Of a DNA stretch of 64,000 nucleotides, positions 35,701 to 46,002 are shown in pieces. The stretch comes from Caenorhabditis remanei (taxonomy: Eukaryota; Nematoda; Chromadorea; Rhabditida; Rhabditidae), in assembly GCF_010183535.1 (NCBI RefSeq), contig NC_071332.1:4092001-4156000 (forward strand), given 5' to 3'. The number at the start of each line of letters is the position of its first letter. The first letter of the stretch is position 1. The position numbers were made by a program, and so were the translations under genes. The notes beneath the pieces are model-generated. The model ran no database searches. It was given only the letters and a program-made list of their open reading frames with translations, and had not been told where the DNA came from.

Positions 35701-38700
35701 AGCAAAAATCGAGTATAATTCTCATTTTTTCGAGAAATTCAGAAAATCACTAAAAAACACGTTTTTATAAAATTGAGACATCAAATTTTGATATTATTCA
35801 GTCAAAACACGTTTCAGAGCACAATATTCTATATATTTTCAGCAAAAATCGGCTGTAAAACGATACATTATGCTTTGTTTTATGGAATTTTGAAAAAATA
35901 GGAGTTTTGAATACATTTTAGTCTGAAAAACAAGTAAATTGCAGTTCCACATGCGATTTTTACTGAAAATTTTAGCTGAAAAGTGCTTGAAAACTCGTTT
36001 CAGCTCTCGATTTTCTTACCAATAAAAATAATCGATGATTGTCCATTCCTCGCAATCTGAAACAGTCCTCGAATCGTCTTCTCCGAGTCTCCAACCCATT
36101 TCGACGTGAGCGATGAGGCACTTATATTGAAGAACATCTGTTTCGACTCTCCAGCGACCGCCTTCGCCAGAAGAGTTTTTCCGTTTCCAGGCGGTCCGAA
36201 TAGAAGAATTCCTTTGACTGGTTGACGGAGTCCTGAGAAGAGATTCGGGTTGAGAGCGGGGAGAATCACCGCTTCCTCGAGAGCCGCCTTCGCTGAGTGA
36301 CAGCCGGCGACGTCGTCCATTCGGACACCTGTGTTGTCGAGAATCTGAAAATCAATTTTCAGAAAATGGTCAATTTATTTGATAGGAATGGGAATTGGCA
36401 TGTTTTTGGGGTAAAAAATACTGAAAATAGCAAAATTTTCGGTGGAAAAGTGCTGAAAATCGTCAAAACCTGCTAGACATCAATGTTTTATATCATTTTA
36501 AAAGTTCAATTATCACATTTTGAGCATTTTTGTCTGAAAATTGAGAATTTAGTCGGTAGGAATGGGAATTGACACGTTTTTAGGGTGAAACGGACTGAAA
36601 ATAGCCACTTTTCCGTAAAAAATCGTCAAAAATTTCTTATAATCAGTGTTTTATATCATTTTGAAGAGAAAATTTCCAATTTTTGCGATTTCCGACGTAT
36701 TCCATATTCAATTCTCAGATTTTGAGCTTTTAATGTTCAAAAACTGCTAATTTCCCCACGAAAAAAAACGGCTGTAATCCAGAAAATCATCAGATTTCGA
36801 GTTCTATATTATTTGATGGCTGAAAACCAAGAAGTCCTCCGTTTCAATCATCTTCCAGCTGGAAAATTACTCTTCCAGATTCAGAAATTGCCTATTTTTG
36901 CTGAAAATCGGTGTAAATCAGCTCAAAAATGCTCAAAACTTGACTCAGTTCTAAAAAAATGTTGATTTTTTGCCATAATGACTTATTTAGCCGCGAAAAA
37001 TGAAAATTTTGCTGAAAATTAGCTCTAAAACGATAAAATCGATAAAATGTTCATATTGGAGTTGATGCTGAAACTGGAAATCAGAGCATTTTCAGCTTTA
37101 AAATGATAGAAATTTGGTCATTTCAGCCTTTTCTTTAGCTGAAAAACGTGATTTAGAGAGTAATTTCATAAAATACAGGCTATTTTTCGGCTGAAAATTC
37201 GATTTTTCCAGTTTTTTCCACGATTTTCCGTCATTTTCCTCCATTTTTCGACTATTTTCCCCGGAAACCGTCACGAACCTCATCGAGCAACCTCTCCCCA
37301 ATCACTTTATCGACTCCTTTCAGTAGGGCGGCTCGATTGACGGCTTCTTGTTGTGCAATGGCTAGTGGTGTCTGGAATTATTCTGATTTCCTTGATTTCG
37401 AAAAATTAGAAAAAGTTATGTTTTTAGGGACGCTGGGGACAATTTTTCATGCATTTTCACACAAAAAAAAACTCGTAAATTATAAAACTAAACACCTTGG
37501 ACGCCACTTTCAGATTCTCTCTTATTCCTCGAGTATTCACTGTTCTCGCCGTGGCTAACGTCTTCTTTACGGGCGGTGCGGTCTTCGCCGTCGGCGGGTG
37601 ATGCGCTCCGCAACGATCTCCGCGCGAGCAATGGTGTCGGTTTTCGTCGTTTGATGGTGGTTTTGGTGTCTTTTTCTCACCCTATACACAGAAACACGAT
37701 AGTTAAGAAGTACAGGTTTTACAACTGCGCTCCACCGAAATCCCATTGAAAAATGCCTGTTTTTCTCTGACTCTCTCAATTTCGCACACTACTTTCTTTG
37801 GTTTCGGTAGAGCGCGGTTGTTTAGAAGCACAGGTTTCACAACTGCGCTCTACCGATGTTTCGGTAGAGCGAGGTTGCAAAATCTGTGATAAATTAGGAG
37901 GGAAGTTGGGGGAGAAATTAGAAGTAAATAGGAGGTAGAAACCAAGAAAAATGACGGTTTTCAGTGAAAATCTAGCAGGTTTTTGCTGAAAATCGAGTTT
38001 TTAAAGTCGAGATAGTGCTATTTTATGTGGAAAACTAGGAAAATCGTGTGATTTTAGAAAAAATTCGAAAAATTGGATCAGAGTGAGATAGTTTTCAGAC
38101 TTTCGAAAATTTCTGAATGCTGCTGCTTCTATCTGAGCTGCTTTTATATATTTTGGTCTGAAAAATCAATATTTTGGTCTAAAAACCATTTTTTTTGGTC
38201 TGAAAACCATTTTTGGTCGGAAAAACCAATTTTTGGCGTGAAAAACATAATTTTAGCTGTTTTTCTAACTATAAATTAGAAAAATTGGCCCAGAAACTGA
38301 CTTTTCTAAGTAAAAATACCGATTTTGTGTAAAAATTCGATTTTTAGACAAAAATTGAAAATTTTCGAATTTTAAACATTTCTTTGTCAAAATTTCGATT
38401 TTTCCAGCAAAAATTCATAATTTCCACCAAAAACCGTCATTCTCCTTCTAAAAATCCAAGAAACTCTAACCGGTGCCGTCGCTCTTGTGGGTCTCGGTGT
38501 GACTCTGGCGGCTCGACACGGCCCCGCCGTCTGTGCTCGTTTCATATTCGGATCAACTTCGTTGCCTAGAAAAAACAATTAAAAAATTTTTTTTGGCAAA
38601 AATCGATACAAATTTTAATGAGTCTCTCCTGCGCGCTCTTCTCCAAATTCAGCATTTTCTCTCGTTTCTCTCGAACTTCTGCTCGTTTCGACTCGGGAAT

Positions 38701-38967
38701 ATCCATAATATTGAATTCATTCGCCTCTTTCAGCATTTGTCTCGCCTGTTTGTATAATTCGGCTGTCTGCAGCTTTTCGTCTGTTGTGCCGTCTAAAAAA
38801 TCAAAAAATCAATAATGTTTGAAATTTTTTATTCAGAATTTCAGACTTGTCTTTGTAAGCTCATCCATTTCGATGGCCGCTCTCAATTTATTGGATCCAT
38901 CTTGAAATCGTTGTGTGACACGCTCGTATGTGGAATTTGCTGAGGGAGCCTTGGAAAAGACGAACAT
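32795..38967 (-). CDS. spas-1: Spastin, microtubule-severing AAA ATPase
   Basis: Exons in order of translation: 38967..38847, 38792..38610, 38565..38471, 37681..37496, 37371..37279, 36344..36020, 34903..34615, 34560..34422 and 32893..32795; the phases fit, giving 509 aa, close to my memory of C. elegans SPAS-1. Residues 1 to about 100 are the helical N-terminal region ([31 protein letters not shown]). A basic linker ends in [14 protein letters not shown]. The AAA domain has Walker A GPPGNGKT (276-283), Walker B IIFIDEID (about 331-338), sensor 1 VIGATNRP (N381), arginine-finger region RRFPKR, and the C-terminal helix [18 protein letters not shown]. It severs microtubules as a hexamer. The end of exon 4 is uncertain by 12 nt (AAG|GTG chosen over AAA|GTG). 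The last exon is separated by a 1.5-kb repeat-filled intron. Confidence 0.93.
32935..34400. repeat. Array of GATTCTGAATCC-motif repeats in the last spas-1 intron
   Basis: More than ten copies, in both orientations, of GAAGACGT(C/G)(A/G)GGATTCTGAATCCG or its complement, spaced 60-150 bp. Between them recur CAGTCAAAATTGCAGA, TCTAAAAACCTTGTATCTCGG and CAGATTCTTTCAGAAAACAA. The block has open frames of up to 197 codons on the minus strand, but these are by-products of the repeat. Confidence 0.8.
34904..37278. other. spas-1 introns of low complexity
   Basis: Introns 5 (36345-37278) and 6 (34904-36019) contain AT-rich sequence with recurring short words (TTTTCAGTCAAAAC, CGTTTCAGAG, GCTGAAAATCG, TTTTGAGCATTTT). 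No ORF, MITE or RNA gene is recognised. Confidence 0.6.
37728..37890. repeat. M2 MITE plus an adjacent short M2 hairpin
   Basis: ACAACTGCGCTCCACCGA (about 37729) pairs with TCGGTAGAGCGCGGTTGT (about 37805). It is directly followed by ACAACTGCGCTCTACCGA and TCGGTAGAGCGAGGTTGC around only six bases. The element lies in the third spas-1 intron, right against the 5' side of exon 4. Confidence 0.88.
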
Positions 38968-39257
38968 TTGGCTGGAAATCGAGTGAAAATCAGGTTTAGA
39001 GTGTTGAAATTATCAAAAAATCGAAAAAAAACTGGTGATTTGAACTGATAAGCGAAGAATTTCGTGACTAATTTGTGAAATCATCACGAGGTTGCGAAAT
39101 ATTGATTTTTCATCACTTTTTACAGATTTTTTCCGGTATGAAATGTGTTATTCATGAAGATTATGAGTTTTCTACTATTTTTCAAACAAAAAAAATCATT
39201 TTTTGATTGTGAAATCACCTGAAATAACCCGAAGAAAATCGAAAAAATGCGCTTAAA

Positions 39258-40154
39258 CTCAGAGAGACGCAGTGATGCGCCAGTGGCGTTAGCGCGCTAT
39301 GTTTAGCAGAAGTGGAATTTCGGAGTGTCGTACTAATGGAAAATCGTGTTTACGGTTTGAGTGGCAACTTTCCTCCATAATATCCGTTTGATTTCGTGAT
39401 TTTTAAGATAAATTTTGAAGGAAGAAGATAACACAGCCTCCTGCGAGTGAAAAAAGTCGGAGAAAGTATCTGAGCGAGGAGAGAAGTCAAGAGGAAGACA
39501 AAGAAAAAGTTTAGGGCGATGGTACAGGCTCAGAAATTGAGCAAATGTTTTGAAACTTTGCGTTTGAATAGATCAATCCTTGTACTTTAATTTTGTAGTT
39601 GGTCGTTTTTTGATGCGGGTCTCCCCTGGACAGTTGTACTACATCGAACGTGTCTGAGTCTCTATAAGCTACAGTAACCCAGGGAGGGGTCCTACAAAAA
39701 AGTGACCAACTAAGAAAATAATATGTTAGGTTTCATCATTGTACTCACAAAATTTCATGTTTATGGGTCCATTTTTGAGCTCACGGCAAGTTGCAGAAGT
39801 GAGAAACGACTATTTCTCTATACATTATTGCTGATCGACAACTTACCGTGAGCTCAAACATGGGCCGGTAAACATGAAATTTTGTGAGTACAATGTTGAA
39901 ACCTAACATATTATTTTCTTAGTTGGTCACTTTTTTGTAGGACCCCTCCCTGGGTTACTGTAGCTCATAGAGACTCAGTCACTTTCAATATAGTACAACA
40001 GTCCAGAGAAAATCACGAAATCAAACGGATATTATGGAGGAAAGTTGCCTCTTCAACCGTTAACCCGATTTTCCATTAGTACGACACTCCGAAATTCCGT
40101 TTCTGCTAAACACAGCGCGTTAATGCCACTGGCGCATCACTCCGTCTCTCTGAA
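39258..40154. mobile_element. Foldback element copy L
   Basis: Ends CTCAGAGAGACGCAGTGATG and its inverse CATCACTCCGTCTCTCTGA. Both halves continue inward as inverted copies through TTTAGCAGAA, GGAATTTCGGAGTGTCGTAC, CCATAATATCCGTTTGATTT and GGGAGGGGTCCTACAAAAAA to a centre near 39820. It is non-coding. It lies about 290 bp upstream of the spas-1 start codon. Confidence 0.9.
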
Positions 40155-40757
40155 TTCAGCGAGTGGGAGGTGGAAAACCTTTGCGTATTAGTGGACGGAT
40201 AGCCCGTGCGTAAAGAAGATAATATAATTGAATGCTCAACATTTCAAATACAAGGTTTTGGTACACATATTTGTGGTTATTATAGTCTTCTAGTTTTGAA
40301 AATGCTTGAAACTGGTGATTTTCAAAAAGTTGTGTTATCTTTAATTTAAATTTTGTTGAGTATCAGTTTTAATCTCATATGTTTCATGAGCGATTAAAAT
40401 CAACAAATGAATTATTTGCAAAGAAGATAATGATCATTTGAAGTAGTCTAATTGTCTCTATCCAGGCGTGTTTAGAGTGTGACAGAAGGAGACTTTCACT
40501 TTCCGTCTCGAAATGTTTTGGGTTGTGAGCGAGAAACAGGTTGATCGAATGGTTCTCTTCCTTCCTTTATTTCAATCTGGTGGCTGTACATAGTAACTAC
40601 ACATTATATTATTACATTAGAATCGAATATTATAAGAATTGTTTATATTCCCTCTCTAATAGTTGACTATCGCTGTTAATATTTGTTTCGCTGCACAATT
40701 CACACGTACTTCTATTACGTAAATGCATTAATACACTACTTATTTTCAGGGGAATAT

Positions 40758-41570
40758 ATGAGGAAAATACTTGCCATTTGTCTCAGCCTTGCGACCCATT
40801 TACATGCAGGTATGACCACCATAATAATTAGAATAGACGGTTGCAAAGATGCATATGTCATGTGCTTAACTAAATAAGGTGTCTACATGAACACATACAT
40901 ACACTTGTATCTTTCAGGCAGCACCAACAATGCTACTTACTTCTCTACATCAACGGCTTCTTCGCTAGACAGCTCTATCTCCTTTCTAGAGGCGACCGCT
41001 CCATCTTCAGCCTTTGACATGGACGAACAGTTGGCTAAGATAGCTGATATCTGCCTGACCCTTCGAGAGCACGAGCAGCTAACGGGTGACATTCTTCGAC
41101 ACGGAATGGCGCGAATTTTCAATGTAAATTTGGTGAACGAAGCGCAAGCTGTCATTGGTCTTGAGGAGCTACGTGCTGTGTTAGGCTTTGCCCCACCCGG
41201 GAATTGGACAAACTATAAGGAACCCAGCAGAGAGGAAATCGCAGCCGCCCTCACTATCGAAGAGTACTACGAGCTAAGGGAACCACGCAGTAAGATGCGT
41301 AGCCTTAATAGCACGCTATTCTTTGAGAAGAACTTCCCTCCCGCCATAGCGTTCTTGGACATGCGAATGCCAGCCATTCGTGCCATTTATCGACTTAAGT
41401 TTGAAGAAATTCGTCGTCATCATGGTCCAAAAGGCATAGCAGACAGGAAAGAGATTGATCGCATGCTTGAAGATTTTCGTACCACTTCTCTCCGTATCGA
41501 CCGTGCATTTCAACAAATCTTTCTTAGAAATTCTCTATGCCTGCTAGCTAAGGGAATGCTTCACAATTGA
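40758..41570 (+). CDS. Secreted protein of unknown family, gene A left copy
   Basis: Exons 40758..40809 and 40918..41570 give 234 aa. The N-terminus MRKILAICLSLATHLHA is a good signal peptide. The mature part starts with a Ser/Thr-rich stretch (STNNATYFSTSTASS). A charged, probably helical body follows (ADICLTLREHEQLTGDI; LKFEEIRRHHGPKGIADRKE). Cysteines are few, and I recognise no domain. A TTTTCAG acceptor just before the start (40749) may receive a spliced leader or a 5' UTR exon; the same site reads TTTTAAG in the right copy. Gene A and gene C run in the same direction, with gene B between them on the other strand. The start was chosen over the in-frame ATG at 40887 because it yields the signal peptide. 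Confidence 0.7.
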
Positions 41571-41728
41571 TAAGATTGTTATATGCATAATACATTGTAT
41601 ATTGTTTACTAATATATTTTATAGTGGAAATAAATGCTTTTATCGAATTTTTATTTCTGCACGCATTAATATCAAAACTAAAATTGAGTCAAAGTAACAG
41701 ATGGATCAAGTCATTCCTTGTCAGCTAA

Positions 41729-42585
41729 TTACTTGCAAGACATGACATCTTCGCACACTTTCTTTATCTCCAACTGAAATGTATTGATTTTAATATTCAT
41801 TTCAAGAGGTAGGAAATACCTTTCCACGGAACATTTTTCCAACGGCGCCTACGATTTCCACGATGTCGAGGAACTCAGAACGGCAGCTTTCAGGAGCACC
41901 AACGCACAGTATGTCAGCGGCTGCTTTGTTAAGCTTGTCAATCGGGTTCTTGAGAAGCTGAAAGAAAAAGAATGGATTTATTGACATCTTTTGACAAAAA
42001 AATATGCTCACCGTAATGGTAACGTTGAACAGCGTTTCACAACTTTGGCAACTGAACACGTTTCTCGGTAATTCGTGACCGTCTGCATCACTAAACACGG
42101 TACATTTTATAGGGATGAGAAGCACCGCTAATTGTGACAAACGACTTACCGATCTTCGCACATTCTCAAAACATGGGCGCATGAGAGTGACCTATTGACA
42201 TCCTCTGTCTTTCTGGGAAATATCATGTCGTTCACGCTGTATGCGATGTCCTTAGCCGAGAGAAACAGTTTCAAACAGTTTATCTCCGTCTTAGAGTTCT
42301 GTGCGCAAATGTGATTAAAGAAGCGCTCGGCGGTCTCCCATGCGAGTCTCATGTCCTATAATGTTAAATACTTATAAAAATGTCCAAAAACAATTTCTTT
42401 ATGACAATGCTCGAAAATAATTACCGAGCCGGCATCAGCAAGGGCTGCGGGACACTTCTCGCACTCCGGAAAACTAAAAAAATAATATTAAAATAAAATG
42501 ATAGAACTATAGAAAGCGGAACTTACTCGAACCACGAGCACTGCGCTCCGACAAAGCAAACAACAAGCAGCGTCACCTTCAACAT
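41729..42585 (-). CDS. Secreted protein with two saposin-B domains, gene B left copy
   Basis: Six exons, mirror of the right copy: 42585..42527, 42473..42425, 42355..42150, 42090..42012, 41957..41820 and 41773..41729; 191 aa. MLKVTLLVVCFVGAQC is a signal peptide. Domain 1 has C-x2-C (ECEKC), then C, C, C and C at spacings 25, 9, 31 and 6. Domain 2 has CQSC, then C, C, C and C at spacings 26, 6, 27 and 5. Six cysteines per domain at these spacings is the saposin-B pattern. Nematode saposin-like (spp) proteins are secreted, often intestinal, lipid-interacting antimicrobial factors. A TGATAA GATA site lies about 75 bp upstream, and an ATAAAAGG box is nearer. Substrate and activity are not inferable. 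Confidence 0.85.
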
Positions 42586-43588
42586 GTTTGGTTGGTGGGG
42601 ACAACTGCCGCTCAAGCCTTTTATGAGCTTTCGATTGTGCAAAGGCTATTCTGTTTATACTGATAAAGTTTCTAGCTGTCCATCACAATGCATTCCAAAG
42701 TGCCTGTTAATCCAAAATGAGTCTCCTGATCGCCTGATTTTGGTCTTCATATGCAATGCTTCAATCATGTTTCAATCATGTTTCAATGCTTCAATCATGT
42801 ACTTTCTCCTGCATCAGCTGTCAGAGAACCATCCATTGTGCTTGTTCGTACGTTTTCACTTCGATGACTATCAATATGACGAGCAATGCATAGAGTGCCA
42901 AAAGAACGCCTCTCCCTCTTTTTCTGCACGCCGAGACATTCTCCTCATCCTCCGAGATACCCTTTTGGAGCAGATTCGCCAAAATGAGACCATGCTTGTT
43001 GCAGTAGCAGCTGAAAGAGAAACATTAGACTGTAGTGTTGATTCATTGGAAGGAGAAGTTAGAAAAAAACTGGAAGAGCTTTTGAAGAGCATTGGCTGTG
43101 ACTTGCGCACCTGGTACCAGCAGCTTACAGATAACCAGGCACGCTCACTTCTTCGCGAGGAAAATATTCAAAAGCTTCTCGACATTTTTCCACCGGATGC
43201 TTCCATCAACATCCAACCAATGAAGATTGTGATGCTCAGTTTGAGTAAGCTGATGAGTTGCGCAAACAACAAGGTCAAAAGTGATGAAGAGATTGAGGAG
43301 CTGGAACGTGTGTTGGACAATTTCGTTACCAACTTGAAATTGGCTCAGCCCAACGCTACAGTCACTTCTAAACTCCACATTCTCACTGCCCATCTGATCC
43401 CCTTCCTCAAGAAACACCGAACTTGGGGAAGCATCACGGAGCAGGGAGTGGAGCATCTTCATGCGATCATCAACGGACTCAACAGGAGACTGGCCTCGGT
43501 GCTCAACACTAGGTTCAAAGCTTCGTTGGTCGTCAAAGCTCTCTCCAACTACAATTTTATTTTTGACGTAAAGTCTATCTTGGTTTAA
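42584..43588 (+). CDS. Possible transposon-derived protein fragment, gene C left copy
   Basis: An open frame of 334 codons. The convincing part starts near residue 95 (YDEQCIECQKN), with a long helical region (ILRDTLLEQIRQNETMLVAV) and a C-terminus with LHILTAHLIPFLKKHRTWG and a TEQGVEHLHAIINGL motif. The W-x-S-x-x-EQ-x-x-E-x-x-H pattern reminds me of multi-copy, transposon-linked proteins in Caenorhabditis; I cannot name the family. Those proteins are longer, so this is probably a C-terminal fragment or the last exon. The first 90 codons overlap the promoter of gene B, and the first ATG overlaps gene B's ATG on the other strand. The true start is probably later or lies in an unrecognised upstream exon. 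Confidence 0.5.
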   Translation: MFGWWGQLPLKPFMSFRLCKGYSVYTDKVSSCPSQCIPKCLLIQNESPDRLILVFICNASIMFQSCFNASIMYFLLHQLSENHPLCLFVRFHFDDYQYDEQCIECQKNASPSFSARRDILLILRDTLLEQIRQNETMLVAVAAERETLDCSVDSLEGEVRKKLEELLKSIGCDLRTWYQQLTDNQARSLLREENIQKLLDIFPPDASINIQPMKIVMLSLSKLMSCANNKVKSDEEIEELERVLDNFVTNLKLAQPNATVTSKLHILTAHLIPFLKKHRTWGSITEQGVEHLHAIINGLNRRLASVLNTRFKASLVVKALSNYNFIFDVKSILV

Positions 43589-44412
43589 AGTAGATTAGAC
43601 AAGACTGTTCATCTTTTTGTTTCTTTTTTATCCGATTTTCTCAAAATAATGATATACTTACTTATTTTTTGTTTCATTTTCATCCTCTTCCTTGTATTTT
43701 TGAATATTCGCTTCATTAGCGTTCTTCTTATAACTCCTTTCTCTTGTTTCCACTTGTCTCCGATTCGTCATTCATCTTTCTTCTTCACTGTGAATTTTTC
43801 GCTACCCGCTTTCTGTAAACAGATGCACTTTATCGTAGATCTCACTGAAATCGCCGAAGTTGGCTTCGATTCAGAGAGATTTTCAAATTAAGTACACTGT
43901 TAGACAGAAAGCGAGTGGCAAAAATCATCGGAATTCTTCTGTTTAATGTTTCTTTTGTTTGATTCCTCTTGTTTTTTGCTATAATCTTCTTTTTTCTTTG
44001 TTTCTTGTTAGATCCTTCTTCTTTCTTCTTCATTTTCCCCTGTTTCTTGTTAGTTTCTTCTTTTTGGCGATAAAGTTGACATTTCTTGAAACACCGCAAC
44101 CTATTCTTCTTGAAACCCAGAAATATACAACGGAGAAGAATTTTGTGTTCATGAGCGACTAACCGCAAGTCGTGAGAATCCATAAGAATAATGACGCGAA
44201 GACAGAAGACTATGGAGTGATTGACATAGCTACAGCCCTCGAGAATCGTTTCAATCTGAAAATAATTCTTTCGAAAAATCATTTAGAATAAAAAAATACC
44301 ACTAAATCTAGTCTTGATTGACAGCAAATGCAGACGGTGCCTTCCGGTGATGATTTTTTATATTGTTCTCTTACGAATATTCTATGTGTCCTGAAACTTA
44401 TTTTGGCGGAGA
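43589..44412. other. Left arm between gene C and the insertion
   Basis: A minus-strand frame at 43842-44282 (mirrored at 47763-48203) encodes a lysine-rich low-complexity protein (KKQGKMKKKEEGSNKKQRKK). The run of GAAGAAG/AACAAGA repeats explains it, and I do not support it as a gene. The sequence is shared almost base for base with the right arm (47633-48456). Confidence 0.5.
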
Positions 44413-45480
44413 ACAATGTGTGTTTTTCGACAACGTTCGAATAATTATTCGAAAATTTATTCGAATAATTATTCGAACATTTTTCGAATACTGTTCGAAT
44501 ATTTTGTTCGAATACTTATTCGAATATGTTCGAATAATTATTCGAACTATTCGAATAATTGTTCGAACAGTATTCGAAGGCAATTTTATTCGAACAATTT
44601 TCGAATATCGTTTCTAATAAAATTTGAAAATTTTTACTGTTTTTCAAAAAGTATTGTTTCCCGACGGAAAATTTTCGCAAGAATTGCTAGTTTTGTGGAT
44701 AAATTTCCCCACTCGTGGCAAAACTTCTTTTTTTTTTGTTTTTTTGTTTTTGACATTTTGGTACCAATCTGACAACCGGGGTTCGAACCCCACTCGTGGC
44801 AAAACTTTTTTGTTTTTTTGTTTTTGACATTTTGGTACCAATCTGACAACCAGGGTTCGATCCCCTCTCATGCCAAAACTTTTTTCTTTTTTTGTTTTCG
44901 ATTTTTGACTTTTGGTAACTATCTGATCACCACCCTCCGGTGTCAAACCTTTTTTCATTTTATTTTTTGCTTTTTGGTACCAATCTGAAGCCATTTCAGA
45001 ACCAATAAAACATTTTTAAACCTGTTCTAGATTACAAGTGTCTCTTTTCAGAACGGTCTTTCTCCGAAAAGGCAACTTTGGTCATCAGATTGGTACCAAA
45101 AACCAAAAAATAAAATGAAAAACAGCTTTGACACGAGTGGGGATCGAACCCTGGTTGTCAGATTGGTACCAAAAAGTCAAAAGCATATCAAGTCATGTTT
45201 TCAGTTTATATGCTAGAAAGCCGCGGCCGGCCGAGGCTTTTTGAGATTTTTAAGAAAAAGCCGCGGCCGGCCGCGATTTTCAGCAGCCTTGGTTCGAACG
45301 AATATTCGAAGGAATATTCGAATAGTCATTCGAATATTCGTTCGAAAATTCGTTCGAATAATTGTTCGATTAAAATTTCGAACAACTGTTCGAACGAATA
45401 TTCGAAAAATTATTCGAATATCATTCGAATTTTTTTCGAAAATAGATATTTTCGAATAAGAAATTTCGAAAAACACACAC
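44413..45480. mobile_element. 1,068-bp insertion in left arm only, 9-bp target duplication
   Basis: TGGCGGAGA flanks the element at 44404-44412 and 45481-45489. The right arm keeps a single copy (empty site near 47633). The ends share GTGTGTTTTTCGA as an inverted repeat. Subterminal blocks (44425-44620 and 45290-45470) are dense in TTCGAAT / ATTCGAA words. The middle has direct repeats of TTTTGGTACCAATCTGACAA, each with a tRNA-like B box (GGGGTTCGAACCCC), and an inverted copy near 45070-45180. GCCGCGGCCGGCCG occurs twice (45221 and 45260). A 9-bp duplication suggests a Mutator-like nonautonomous element. It has no supported ORF. Confidence 0.88.
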
Positions 45481-45489
45481 TGGCGGAGA

Positions 45490-46002
45490 AGTATGTATCT
45501 GTTCAACCCACTAACCGCTTGTTGAAGAGAGAGAGAGAGAGAGAAGATTTCCATCGCATTGAACCGTCCTGCTGTTTGAAACCGTTGAAACGATCTGAAA
45601 AAATAATTTTTCTACACGAAAAACACGAAAGTGACGAAAAGGTGACGCAAACACGTCGAAAAGAATATTTCTGTACAGACGTTGTAAATAATCCGAAAGC
45701 CAAAACACAACGCAACGTATAAAAATGACGGAAAATTAGAGATTTGTTGCTTCAGAGATGATTTAGTGTTATTCCTTTGGATTTTTACCGCCCCGCATAT
45801 AAGAAAAACACTAAATTCGCGGGAAAACGATTTATTAGACCTGAAAATTTTTTAAAAATTATTGAAAAACCAAAAAATATGAAAACGAGCGGTAATCATC
45901 GTTCCAATTTCATTATAATCAGCTCTAGTATTAGCGCCTTTCTCGTGCACGGTGCCGAGAAACGCGTCAGATACGTTGAAGGCGTATTAGTGGACGGATA
46001 GG
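45490..46002. other. Left arm inner segment
   Basis: Starts with a GAGAGAGAGAGAGA run and has two short opposing open frames that mirror 47400-47717. It contains no recognised domain. It ends in GCGTATTAGTGGACGGATA at 45982-46000, a 19-mer also found at 40183-40201 beside foldback L. Confidence 0.6.

Noticed and set aside
43842..44282. Lysine-rich 146-codon frame in the left arm and its mirror at 47763-48203.
   Set aside because: Low-complexity AAGAAG/AACAAG repeat origin; no signal peptide, domain or introns. Conservation is explained by the palindrome itself.
45195..45722. 175-codon plus-strand frame spanning the insertion end and the arm.
   Set aside because: It crosses the insertion boundary at 45480 and consists of TTCGAAT repeats; the mirrored arm has no equivalent frame at that end.
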